Part shown: positions 53,561 through 64,000 of the stretch, piece after piece
Layout of the letters: every line of letters begins with the position of its first letter
How positions within the stretch are numbered: the first letter of the stretch is position 1
Source of the DNA: Watersipora subatra
Lineage: Eukaryota; Bryozoa; Gymnolaemata; Cheilostomatida; Watersiporidae
Direction of reading: 5' to 3'
Assembly (NCBI RefSeq): GCF_963576615.1
Contig: NC_088710.1
Location: 4,258,001-4,322,000 of the forward strand
DNA length: 64,000 nt
Program-made: the position numbers and the translations under genes
Notes under the pieces: generated by a model
Seen by the model: the letters and a program-made list of their open reading frames with translations, nothing else
Databases searched by the model: none
Told to the model about the DNA's origin: nothing

Positions 53561-54065
53561 ATCTGAAACTAGTAGGCGCTCTACCTGCTTCTTGTTGCCA
53601 TTGTTCCGCTTGTGAACTGATTAGGAATGAGAGCTTCGAGCGTGATTATTACTCACTATATTTACACATGCATATCACGTGTGCATCAGCGCTTAGACTA
53701 GCTTCAGTTGCCAGCCTGATTGGTTAATCATCGTTCACGCCTCAGTAGTTACGGTGATGTAAAAGGGAAGAAGCTGATGTCACTAGCTAGACTTGCCACT
53801 ACAGGTTCCCATAAAAAACTAAAGCTATACGCCCCTAAGGCTGAGAAGCTAAATGAGGTTTTAGATATTTGCTATTTGAAATATACTCAAATCGTATCTC
53901 CAACTTGCCTATTATATTATCTATTATATTCCTACTTTCCTACAAAACCACAACAACTTATACCAGACTCCAACACATTGCCAATTTACGTTATATACTA
54001 GTTATGCAAAAAGAGCTTTTTCTTTCAATTCACGTAATTTACATGTGCTTTACTACTTCTGTTTT

Positions 54066-54122
<57 letters not shown>

Positions 54123-54129
<7 letters not shown>

Positions 54130-54280
54130 TGGAAAGTCAAATAGTTTACTTATCTTTCAGCTACTGTCAGTTTCCTGCTGGCGCATTCTTCAGGCTGTAA
54201 GCTTACAGCCTGAAGAATGCGCCAGCAGGAAACTGTCAGTAGCTGAAAGATAAGTAAACTATTTGACTTTCCAATTTATA
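54123..54280. repeat. Perfect 158-bp palindrome, second copy
   Basis: Same sequence and context as 519-676. Confidence 0.92.
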
Positions 54281-54374
54281 CTGCTCCATCCTATGTTGAG
54301 CACTCTGATTTTAGTTTCAAGTAGGATACATTTGAATATATATATATATATGAGTATGAGTATGGCCTTAATAA

Positions 54375-54803
54375 ACCACAACACCGGTGGGAAGCTCCTG
54401 GTAAGGTCAATGAAAATGACCGCGCTAAGATCCTCAGGGACTTCTACATCCAAACTGACAAGCATGTCCTAGCAAACCAACCAGATATAGTGGTGGTAGA
54501 CAAGGAGAACAAGAGGGCTACTATAATAGATATAGCAGTACCCAATGACTACAATATAGCCAGCAAAGAGAAAGAAAAGTAGAGAAATATCTCCCTCTTG
54601 GAGAAGAAATTGAAAAATGCTGGAATGTAAGAACAACTGTAATCCCAGTAGTCATTGGGGCACTGGGCGCAATAACACCGGCGCATAAAATGTGGCTTGC
54701 CCAAATACCAACAGCAATCAACTCAGGTGAGTTGCAGAAAAGTGCGCTATTGGGAACAGCTAAGATCTTGAGGCGAGTGCTCAAACTCCCAGGTCTCTGG
54801 TAG
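54375..54803 (+). pseudogene. LINE 3' end fragment, second copy
   Basis: Same truncated, frameshifted C-terminal fragment as 771-1199, including the same one-base break, so it is a duplicate of that insertion rather than a separate retrotransposition. Confidence 0.75.
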
Positions 54804-54842
54804 GAGACCCGAGTTAGAGCAGAATTTACCACCCATACGGGG

Positions 54843-54905
54843 TAAGACATGGTGAATCTTTTGATACCAAATAACTGTAATGTGAATTTTGTTGCAAGTC
54901 AACCT
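54843..54905. mobile_element. TTAA-site MITE, family 1, truncated right end
   Basis: Only the last ~63 bp remain, joined directly to the LINE tail at GGGGTAAGACATGG. The intact element is at 1806-2680. Confidence 0.85.
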
Positions 54906-55651
54906 TTAAAGAAAGCAGGTTGAACATTCCAAACTTATTTATAATGCAAGTTATGATACTACGAAAGAGGTTAAATACACAAATTCAACTTTAAATAAGA
55001 ATCCTTAGAGCCAGATGTGAAGGACCTACAAACAAAATTGGAAAAATATTCAGAACTGGATTAAGACCGGTTGTGTCATGGCTGGTCTGTAGATGGAAGA
55101 GATGCTGACATATATTTATAGAAACTCTTGTAGCGAGACTCATAAAAAACTGAGTTTTACTGTGAATTCATACTGTAAGCAGTTGCTTTCTTGATAGTTT
55201 TGTATATATTTTACCAACTAAAAATACATATGATGAATAGAGGCCAGCTTTCTTCTTAAGAGTTGTGTTGCCATGTTACATGAGCAAGCAATTCCATTAT
55301 TTTAATTAAAGCTTTTTAGCGATGTATGAATTGCATCTTATTCATTCTTGAAAATGTAAGTTGGTAATCTGGACTCAAGGTAATAATATCAATTTGTATA
55401 ATAGTCATCAAAAATATAAAGAACCTATATAAAATAATTATATTATAAAAGATAAAGCTGTTACAGTATTCATAAAAACTCTGGAACCAATGTCGGGTAT
55501 ATAAACCACAATAGTGAAGATTTGGATGACAACAGAAAATTGGTACTTGAAATGATTGTTGCTTGTATGACGAATCATCATGTTTGTTATAGTGGCACTA
55601 GCAATACTTGTCAGCTATGGCAATTTGTTGATAATTGCTGTTGCCAACTTG
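54906..55651. other. 3' flank of gene C
   Basis: Near-identical to 2681-3426. No separate gene. Confidence 0.5.
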
Positions 55652-55712
55652 TCAAGCTAGAGGCATCTTTGCAGGCAACTCTTGATTTTGTGGAGCACCA
55701 GCTGGAGGGTAC
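55652..55712 (-). CDS. Gene C exon 10 (C-terminus and stop)
   Basis: 61 nt, identical in translation to gene A exon 10, with acceptor tgttatgatacag and a TGA stop. Confidence 0.68.
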
Positions 55713-58700
55713 CTGTATCATAACAAATGAGGGTTTTATTTTTTAGTTTATGCTAACACAATACAAATAGAAAAATAAATCTAGATGTAGATTATATCTA
55801 CATTCACAGTGTCATAAAATAAAGCAAATCAAAGGCAGATCATATAGACCTTAAAATCTGAAAATATATTTTCAAATATGGAAGGTTGTCTTCTCAATCA
55901 AAATAAATCTAACAACAGGAGTTAATCACAGTTTTTAGTAAACATCTTATGAGTTCAAACGCCCCTATTTGTATTCTGATGGAGACATCGAGCTTCAATG
56001 CACAAACAATATAGGGGAATTCGTTTTACATAACATATATTAAAAAGTATTGCAGCGCTGGTTTTTCAAAGCAAAAATTTCAAAAGCTGTACTTGAAGCC
56101 TTGGTTAAGAGCAGACAACTCATTTGTTACACTAACCATAATTAAAGTTAGCACACATCTAATCATCAGCTTGCTGCATCATGTCTTTACTGTGATTATT
56201 GATCACTCAGAATTTGACTTAGTACAACACTGGACAGCTATGAAGCACATTCTGCAATGTTCCAAAATGTACACTGTATAGCTACAGACCATACACACGC
56301 GTGCACGCACACACGCACACACAAGTTACAGTACATGCACTGTACAGCTGCAGAGCAAATGCTGTAATGTTACAGTACATACAATGTACAGCTACAGAAC
56401 ACACACTGTGGAGCTACAGAACACACACACACCATGAAGCTACAGAACAGTCATGCCGTGCAGCTACAGCAAATACAGGAAGGCATCAATACAGTTACAA
56501 CTAATGTTTTCTCTTGAAGGCCTATTAACGGTTTCCACAATTAGTACTCTGCTTAACTTTGAAACACATACTCACACGATATTGTTCTGAGGAGGGTATT
56601 GGTTGACACCTGCAGGTGGATAGCTTTGTGGGTCAACAGGCGAATAGGCGGGTGGTGGAGCGCTAGCATGGTTTCCTACATACAAATTTGATAACTCATA
56701 GCCATGAAACTCTAGACTAATATAAGGATAATAAACTTCTGCTTTTAAAAACCAATTTTGGTTGCAGTCTCATCACAGATCTACACATCTATATCAATAA
56801 ACAACAGCAAAAGTTTTCAGAATGCTATCCATCAACTGGAACAGCAATGACAGGGAAGGAGTACAATCATACTTTGACTTACAAGCTTAATGCGTTCCAA
56901 GACTGAGCTTGTATGTCAACTTACTCGCATGTTGGTGCAATTTATTTATATATAAAACAATTAAATATATATTGATTGGTTTCCATACTCTAAAAAAATG
57001 CAAATAAAACACTCAAAACAAGATATTGTAACAGAAAGAACATGTTGGTTATTGTCCTAACGTACCACATGCTTTCAAAAAGCAACAAATAAAAAGTAAT
57101 GCAAGGAAATGTGATTAATTAAAATGTAAAATTAAATACGTACAATAGCAGTTAACGCTAGCATTTGCCAAGAAGGGAGATATAAGTTATCCTTCATTAC
57201 AACAGTTGACTTTGATTTTATCAAAGTGTTAAAAGACAAACTTAGAAGCAAACCTAAAAGCAAACTTTCATTTTTAACTTAACGTAATTAAAATTTCTTC
57301 GGCGTTCATAGTTTGAAGTTTCTCGCTGGTTAGCTAATTTTTCCTCTGTTTCGCTTTCACAAATAGCCGACCGTTGTAAGATAAACCTATCTAAGGACGT
57401 TTGCCTTTGTTGCCTTTTCAACATGTTGTGATTAGGACGAACACATGTGTCGTCACAAAGGGTTCATGCACGACCACTAGCCAACTTGTCCGAATGTCTA
57501 TTTCATAGTTTTGATAGATAGCAACGGCCTTTTCACACAGCATTGTTTCAGTTGCGCTGTCACCAACCAATTGTTTATCCAATGCCATCAGCGGTCGTGC
57601 AGATCGCTGCACCGTTTAGAAACTATGGTTAGACCTTTTGCGAACTAAATGCCCTGAATATAATCCTTCTGTTTGATAATTGTGGATGTATTTCTGTCAT
57701 ATTGCTGAGCTAGCTCAATCACCATACACATTTGGCATATTTTTTAATAATTTTCTGTTTAATATCAATTATTATCATTTGCTTTTTCTTTGTATTATCA
57801 TTCATTTTACTAGCCAACTTTCGGTCTACGCACAGTACGTTTAATTCACATAATTCTGCTCTGAAAATCGCGCACAAAAGACACGGTAGAAAAGTATAAC
57901 CTGAGCAGTTGAAAAATACAGAGTGATGCTGTTCTCATAAAACACCTCTGGCATACTTGGCAACTGACTCAAGTGCTCGTATCTCAAACGTGGCTCGTAT
58001 GTTAGTGCTAAAACTTGCTTGAAAGCTGGCTCGTATCTCAAGTTTCTCGTACGTTGGAGCACTCGTAAGTTGAAGTATTACTGTAGTGACTATCAACTAA
58101 AACAGCAATGAAAAGGAGGAAGTACTGATCATCAAATAGAACAGCATTGACAAAGAGGGAGTACTGATTATTAACTGGAACAGCGATGACAGGGAGAAAG
58201 TACTGATCATCAAATGGAGCAGCGATGACAGGTAGGAAGTACTGACCATCAAATGGAACAGCAGGATAAAGAGGAGGCTGAGCAGATGTCACAGGTGGAC
58301 CCTGTATCCCTGGCTGACCAAATGTTGCTGGTGGCTGTGGCATTTGGGAAGGCTGGTTGCTTTGAGGATAACCAAATTGTGGCTGCGGAGGACCAGCTTG
58401 GTACGCGACTGTTGTCTGAACTCCTGGCCTTACTTCCGGAACATTCTGCATTAAAAGTTGAGAAACCGTAACAGCCGAAACCCATTTTAAAAGCTATGTT
58501 ATTGTAAATTATAGTACCCTTTATAGATAACTTGATATAGAATATAGTTGTATGATAAATAAATGCAATGATTTAAAAAAGTGCTCCAATAACACTTAAT
58601 GTACTGTATCTTAAACGTTGACTTGCAACAAAATTCACATTACTGTTATTTAGTATCAAAAGATTCCCCATGTCTTACTCTGTTGTGTTGTAGGTGCCAA

Positions 58701-61700
58701 ATATGTGATAATGTGATTACAAGCTCTTAAAACTTCAAAAACGAAAAGCCGCTGTAGATTGGAATCTCTTTATTTCGATGACGTAGCCATGAAATTTGGT
58801 TATCGTCTTGTCATGTGATGTTCTCACGTGAATTGAAACGCCAATAAAAAGCTCAATATAAAATTTATCGTAGCATTAGTTTATGACAAACACTTCGGGT
58901 TTTACCGAAAACCCCGTATTAAATATAGATGCTCGCTACTTTACAGTTTTCTTTCGGTTTGAACTAATCGTCAATTCATAATCTGATCATGTGACCCAAT
59001 ACTTCGCAAATAATTTCTGCAGCACTTTTCGATTATCACAAGTGACCAACAGGCTCGTCATGATTATCAGATAATGATATGTACTCCTTCAAGCTAAGGC
59101 TAAAAAATTAAACGAATTTTTATGGTGTTATAAGATATCACTGCTAAAAGTGACAGCATTACAATGACGATAACATAGACGCGTAAGAACAATAGACATA
59201 GTTTTATTGAATGCGTGAAGTATATTTGTGAAAATATTTCGACGAATAAGGTTGCTTGAAAGTGTAAACAGAAACCATCTTTCACAACTACATCACATTT
59301 GAGCCGTCTTGGAAAGAGAATCCAAACTACGGCGGTTTCGTGTGGCTGTGATTTTCTGTTCGTTTTTGAGCTTTTATGAGCGTGTAATCACTTTTCCACA
59401 TATTTTGCACCTACAGCAGAACAGAGTAAGACATGGTGAATCTTTTCATATCAAATAACTGTAATGTGAATTTTGTTGCAAGTCAACCTTTAAGGTTTCT
59501 TTATTTTAAGGTTCTAAGTTTTAAATTAAACTAACTTGATTAAGTAAATTTACAAAAAAACTTTGAAATATCAGTTTTTTCCTAAAATATCCAATCTCAG
59601 CAAGTTCTAACACTCATTCGATTTAAAAAGCAGTCATAGATAATGAAAAACATTGTATTCTATAAGAGAGGTTGTAAACATTGTGTGGTTGTGAATAGAG
59701 ATCTGCCATAAGGAGTTACATTTCTAATAACTTTTGACAGAAAGAGATTTAATTGAACTATTATAAAGTATTATTACTCTAGCAGTAACGTTCGTCGTGA
59801 GAGATCATCATGCATACCATGCGCACAATTAATTTGTGTTGCAGCAAGATGGTCGATTAAGGCAGATGGTAGCGTGCTTGACTAGGAAGCTGAATATCTG
59901 GGTTTCGTTCTTGTACGGGGAATATTTTTTCCAGATGCTTTTACTGTGGCTTCGGAGACTTGGACGACACGGCTCTTATTATAGTAAACATTATAGTAAC
60001 TAGTACACTGGCAGCCTCATGTGCTGTGAGAGAATGTCATCTGTAATAACTATGCACACAATTATTCCGCAATGCTTCAAGGTGGTCTAGTGGTGCAGTT
60101 GGTAGTGAACCTAGCTGCAAAGCCAGACATCCAAGTTAAGTTCCTGTGCATTGCATTTGTTAACCTCTGAGGGTAGCTTCGAGGGACGGACACCGCCCTT
60201 ATTATAGTCAAGATTAGAACATAATCTGTCTGCATAGCTGACAGTGTACATGTAGCTTAGATATAACTTTCTATTTGTAGTCGTTTTACTGTGACTATTA
60301 TATTTACTGTTAGAGGAGTCTACTAGTTCATCTTTTGCTTCACAAATACTGGTTTATAGCGATCACTTTATAGATGTTCAATAGACCACTGGAACCATAC
60401 AAAGCGATATACGTAAAAGGTTTATGCGTAAAACCATCTTACTGCAGTAAGTATGCCTCCAAATAGAGCTGTGCCAGCATTCTGGGCAACATATGAGATG
60501 GGATCCTGATGGTAATGGCTTCCTGCTGGGTGTGTGAATATGACATTTGACGTTACTACGGTGGCTCCAGGTCCCATGGCAGTAGCAAAAGGAGGAGGCC
60601 CTTGGTATGGCCCCGCCTAAAAATGTGGATGACAACAAACTTGTATATATTCAAGCTGGGCATAATACTTTACAAATGTGTACATAGGGTAACTACAAAG
60701 GTTATGTAATGACAGCAGATCAAAAGCTTGACCATTTTCTTGGTTGCTCCTCCGAGGCTAGCTGATTTGGGACCGCAGGCTTCACCAATTACTAGTTCTG
60801 GATTTAGTTAATTGTATATGTACTTCTTCTACTGAACAGGCGAAATATGGTCTATATTCAGCTTAACATGTTACCGCACATGTATTTAAAAATTAAGATT
60901 TTGTTTGGAGTTGTTTTTCCTCAACTAGATAAAACCAAACCAAGAGATTGCAATTGAGTTAGTGATTGTAAAAGCGTGACCTCAATAGAGTGATTACAAA
61001 ACGATAAAAGCATTAGGGTGATAAAGACAGACCTGTTGCACCAGCGAGACTGGAATACAATAATAAGAGTAGTTATCAGAGAGTGATTCAAATGAATTAA
61101 TGCCTAGTAAGAAGTTACGAGTTGAAAGATGCCAACTAGTAAATAAGACAAAGGTCAGTATATATGAGCATTAATGGATTCACTCTCAAGCACCCTAACT
61201 TGTCTTAGCTTGTCATAAACAAATATGGCTATGGTCGCTGGAGCAAATGCCCGTGGTGTTTTACCACAAAAGAAAAGTCATACAGAATGCATAGGTATGA
61301 TATCAAGGAAACACTCATTGAACGATATGAGTGTCTGGACTTAAGTTCTAACAAGCCACCCAAACTGTAAAACTAGATTTCAAGAGTGTTGTAATGAATC
61401 ACCAGGTATTCATGATCAGAATCCATCATACTGTTCTTAGAAAAGAATCAAAATACTTCACAGTGCAGATGAACATGCTCCCATAGAGGTATATTGCATA
61501 GGGGTACGAGTAGCATAAAGATGACAAGTTAATAGATTTAAGAGAATGCAAGAGTACAGTCATACCTCGACATACGAGCTAATTCGTTCCGGGACCTACT
61601 GTGTCAATTCTTTCATCCCAATTCAGTTTTTTTTTATATAAAATACCTAAATATAAATTAATCCGTTCCCATATTCTGAAAAACTATCTAAAACAGGATA

Positions 61701-63823
61701 TTACAATGCAAAATGAGCTTTTACTTGTTGTTATTCACTACCTACGCTTACTAAGTAACAAACACCGCAGAACCTCTAATTGAACACCACCTTTATTTGA
61801 ACGCCATCTCCATTTGGCCACCCCTATATGTAAAGGGTTGAAAAATAAAGCGCCACCCTTTAATTGAACACCACCTCCATTTGACCACCACTTTGACATG
61901 TTTTGATCTTTACAAACCCATGATAATAAGTGATCAGTAGAAAGGTGTACAGAAAGTCATGCTAATGATGACTCGGTGGTATCAATAACAATGAATTATT
62001 TCGTTGTTTCTGTTCATATCGAAGTCCGCATTCCACTCTAAAGGTTTTCGTTTTTTCTTGTTATAACTTTGAAAGCAACACCATAGAAATAATTAATAAC
62101 TGTATCAGGCTAATAGTAGTTCCTTGTTTACATGCGGTCTTCATACTTCGACGTATGTGAAAAATGGTTTACATAAACGATGGTATATGAACGACTGGTT
62201 TTAGACTAAAAGTTATGCTTAGCGATGTGGCTAAAAATTTAGCATTTGCACGAAATGCAACCCAAATTTCTAATGAGCTTTATGAAATGGACCGCGTAAA
62301 AGTTTTGCTCTGCTCAAAAAATTGTATGCACGCTAATATTGACTAGTTCAACAATGCAGAAAAAGAGTTGAGGTCAAAAAATATTGTGGAAGGTAATAAA
62401 CAGCCAAAAGATGTTCGTTCCATCGAAAGCAACAATCAGAATGCAACCGGCTGAGCAAAATATGCAAACATTTTTGTTTCAAACATGTTCATTTTTGTTT
62501 CTGCATGTATTATAAGTATGGTTCGCTTATGTCACTAGTTCTTAATTATATATATTTGTAGCATTTGATAGATTATCATTGTATAACTTATAAGTTTGCA
62601 GATTTATAGCATATTATTTGAGAGCATCCTTGCGATTATCTTAATACGGCTCACAATGGATCGACGCTCATAACTCCTCTTCTATCGCATATAAAAAGCC
62701 AGTTTTGGCTGCAAACTGTAGCAAACATATCAATGAGTGCCTTTTTGTTAAATATTGATATAAAATAAAAATGCCTTCAAATTTAGAATGAAAAAAAAAT
62801 AATTGAAAGCACCAACAAATTGCAAAGCAGGGCACAGGCTACAATGTCATTGTAGGTTAATTGCAAGCAATAGATATCAGCTGGTAGAGATATAACTCGG
62901 CTTCCCAGCGCATTTTTATTTAGAGATCTACGACAAGTTGGAGGTAAGTTAGCAGATTTATTGCATCTAAAAGGTTAATGTCGCTCTGCTCGAAAGATAG
63001 TGCACAATATAGGCGACATTCGCTTCACGCGTAAAGGGCTTAAATTTATCTCCTCAAAATTCTAACGAGCTTTTTGACAAATACAACGCTAGCCTCTATT
63101 TGAATGCCAACCCTATTTGACCGCCACTTTAGGGGCAAAGCAGAAAAATGGCGTGCCATGGGGTTCAAATAGAGGTTTTACGGTATTTATCTAGTGGTTA
63201 TGATCTACAATAAAATGTAACATGGACTGTATAAAGTTGTTACCTTCAAGACAGACACCAGCGGCGGTGTGAGAAAGACTTGACAGCAACACGTTCGATA
63301 CGCTAGAGTTTTGTGCTACATGACATAAACTTTACATTTAACCTAAAAACTTGACATACTATTAATAAAAGTAAAAGTGTGTACAATACGCAGACTTGAA
63401 AATAAGTTTTAATCTTACATTACACTAAACTTAATTCCGATTTCAACTTTTTTCTTTTTCCTGCCGGGTTGGCTCTTCTTGCTTCGCTTTCACCTTCACT
63501 TTTAGCTGGCATACTTAAAACCTTTTCAAGCTGATCGGCAAGAAAGACTGAGTGATGCTGTTCTCGTAAATTGTCGCTCGCACGGTCGGCCGCATCAAGA
63601 ACCGCCTCATCAACTCGTAAAATTTGTTTCACATTTCAAGACAACAATTTGCTCAAAATTTTCCTCGTATCTCAAATTTCTCATATGTTGAGGTAAAATT
63701 GTACATATAAGAGAGTAGAACTGTACCTGGTCTAGAATACCAAATACCCAAGTCTGGTCTGCTCCTCCAAATGATCTCACTAGCAGCTGTCGAGACTGAG
63801 GATTTTGCCTATCGGCAATATGT
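55652..63823 (-). CDS. Gene C (3' part): DUF4476-like, proline-rich protein, exons 5-10
   Basis: The third copy. Visible exons are 63823-63727, 63315-63244, 60616-60443, 58445-58247, 56675-56576 and 55712-55652, with lengths equal to genes A and B. Exons 1-4 lie right of the window. Exons 8-10 are essentially those of gene A, while exons 5-7 are clearly diverged; exon 5 has several non-conservative changes, including R to G and R to W at positions shared by A and B. The boundary between the two regimes falls near 59,530. The copy is open as far as seen, but the exon 5 changes could mean relaxed constraint. Confidence 0.68.
56576..56675 (-). CDS. Gene C exon 9
   Basis: 100 nt, identical in translation to gene A exon 9, donor GTGAGT, with the PPAY motif. 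Confidence 0.7.
56864..58083. mobile_element. TA-site transposon remnant in minisatellite (gene C)
   Basis: Same insertion as 4639-5857, with TA on both sides. Confidence 0.75.
58084..58246 (-). repeat. 39-bp minisatellite at the exon 8 donor, gene C
   Basis: About four units, as in gene A; only the exon-proximal one has a GT donor. Confidence 0.83.
58247..58445 (-). CDS. Gene C exon 8
   Basis: 199 nt, identical in translation to gene A exon 8, ending at the GATG|GTCAGT donor in phase 1. Confidence 0.7.
58615..59489. mobile_element. TTAA-site MITE, family 1, copy 5 (intron 7 of gene C)
   Basis: TTAA at 58611-58614 and 59490-59493. Same insertion as 6389-7263; the empty site is in gene B. 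Confidence 0.87.
59840..60220 (+). mobile_element. tRNA-like SINE units 1 and 2 (gene C intron 7)
   Basis: Counterparts of 7612-7762 and 7850-7985 at about 59840-59990 and 60075-60220. These are visibly diverged from gene A, unlike the sequence left of 59,530. Confidence 0.45.
60443..60616 (-). CDS. Gene C exon 7
   Basis: 174 nt, acceptor acatttttag, donor GTAAGA. It begins AGPYQGPPPFATAMGPG. Several substitutions relative to gene A, no frame damage. Confidence 0.72.
61558..61770. mobile_element. Left end of TA-site transposon (gene C intron 6)
   Basis: CAGTCATACCTCGACATACG then AGCTAATTCGTTCCGGGACC, the best-preserved left end of the family in this window. Confidence 0.65.
61775..63185. 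mobile_element. MITE with CCTCTA ends and internal extra sequence (gene C)
   Basis: Left arm with AGAACCTCTAATTGAACACC, right arm ending GGGGTTCAAATAGAGGTTTT. The interior is longer than in gene A, with unclassified sequence at 62290-62820. Confidence 0.55.
63244..63315 (-). CDS. Gene C exon 6, tentative
   Basis: The same 72-nt block as in A and B, reading HKTLAYRTCCCQVFLTPP then LVSVLK. The donor is the weaker GTAACA, another reason for caution. Confidence 0.4.
63420..63690 (-). mobile_element. Right end of TA-site transposon with open coding remnant (gene C intron 5)
   Basis: The minus-strand frame reads VDEAVLDAADRASDNLREQH then VFLADQLEKVLSMPAKSEGE and ends KKLKSELSLV. Best-preserved version of the remnant at 10742-11026. 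Confidence 0.55.
63727..63823 (-). CDS. Gene C exon 5
   Basis: 97 nt, acceptor tatatccag, donor GTACAG. It encodes HIADRQNPQSRQLLVRSFGG then ADQTWVFGILDQ. Two arginines of the second half-repeat are lost (G and W). Confidence 0.72.
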
Positions 63824-64000
63824 CTGGATATAAAGATATACGTGCATTTTTAACAGATCTGAGGCAAAACCTTTAATCTAAGCAAGATACAATGGTTCTC
63901 CATACTAACATGTCTTTAAAAATATATTTAGTTTATGAAGTTGTCACTATTGTATTGATTTAACGTTCATAAAACATCTTTCATATTAGACCGAGTTTCT

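Larger units (their letters stand above)
53561..54842. other. 5' flank of gene B, near-identical to 1-1241
   Basis: Apart from a 36-bp longer TA run (54070-54126) this matches 1-1241 almost base for base from 53569 on. Confidence 0.85.

Noticed and set aside
63420-63632. 70-codon KRKK-ending frame as an extra exon of gene C
   Set aside because: The gene B counterpart has an early stop and a related stretch lies inside the transposon at 4639-5857, so it is more likely transposon-derived. Not fully excluded.

Overview
This window is animal nuclear DNA, not bacterial or viral. It is AT-rich, its genes are split into short exons with GT-AG introns, and it is full of non-autonomous DNA transposons, retroelement fragments, SINE-like units and minisatellites. 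The transposon mix and the frequent tacatgta-type motifs suggest an invertebrate, perhaps a lophotrochozoan such as a mollusc or bryozoan. That placement is an impression; I cannot name the species.

The core of the window is a head-to-tail array of one gene on the minus strand. I assembled it exon by exon from splice sites, reading phase and agreement between copies. Gene A (3427-19072) and gene B (25485-53560) are complete. Each has ten coding exons, every exon has the same length in both copies, and each encodes 327 residues with no internal stop. Gene C (55652-63823) enters the window with its last six exons. Position 1 matches sequence lying just upstream of gene B's start codon, so a further copy must start just left of the window. 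The protein has an N-terminal part of about 126 residues that looks like a DUF4476 domain (two related helical halves). A proline-rich tail with a PPxY motif and YPPxG/YPPQ repeats follows.

Layout: 1-3426, spacer with a perfect 158-bp palindrome, a dead LINE 3' end and a TTAA-site MITE. 3427-19072, gene A. 19073-25484, spacer dominated by about 84 copies of a 38-bp satellite. 25485-53560, gene B, swollen by a foldback transposon, a TTAA-site transposon, a Copia element with a nested hAT MITE, a 15-bp minisatellite, an LTR-like unit and two inverted copies of a further element. 53561-55651, spacer nearly identical to 1-3426 apart from a 1.4-kb deletion. 55652-64000, 3' part of gene C.

Three results stand out. 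First, a 39-bp minisatellite starts exactly at the exon 8 / intron 8 junction. Each unit is 13 in-frame codons, and in gene B five consecutive units carry a phase-1 GT donor, so alternative donor use would add 13-residue steps to the protein. Second, the first ~7.3 kb of the window and 53,569-59,530 are almost identical, then identity drops abruptly at the edge of a MITE, which points to a recent conversion or unequal crossover event. Third, filled and empty insertion sites between copies prove TTAA-specific insertion of a MITE family and date many insertions relative to the duplications.
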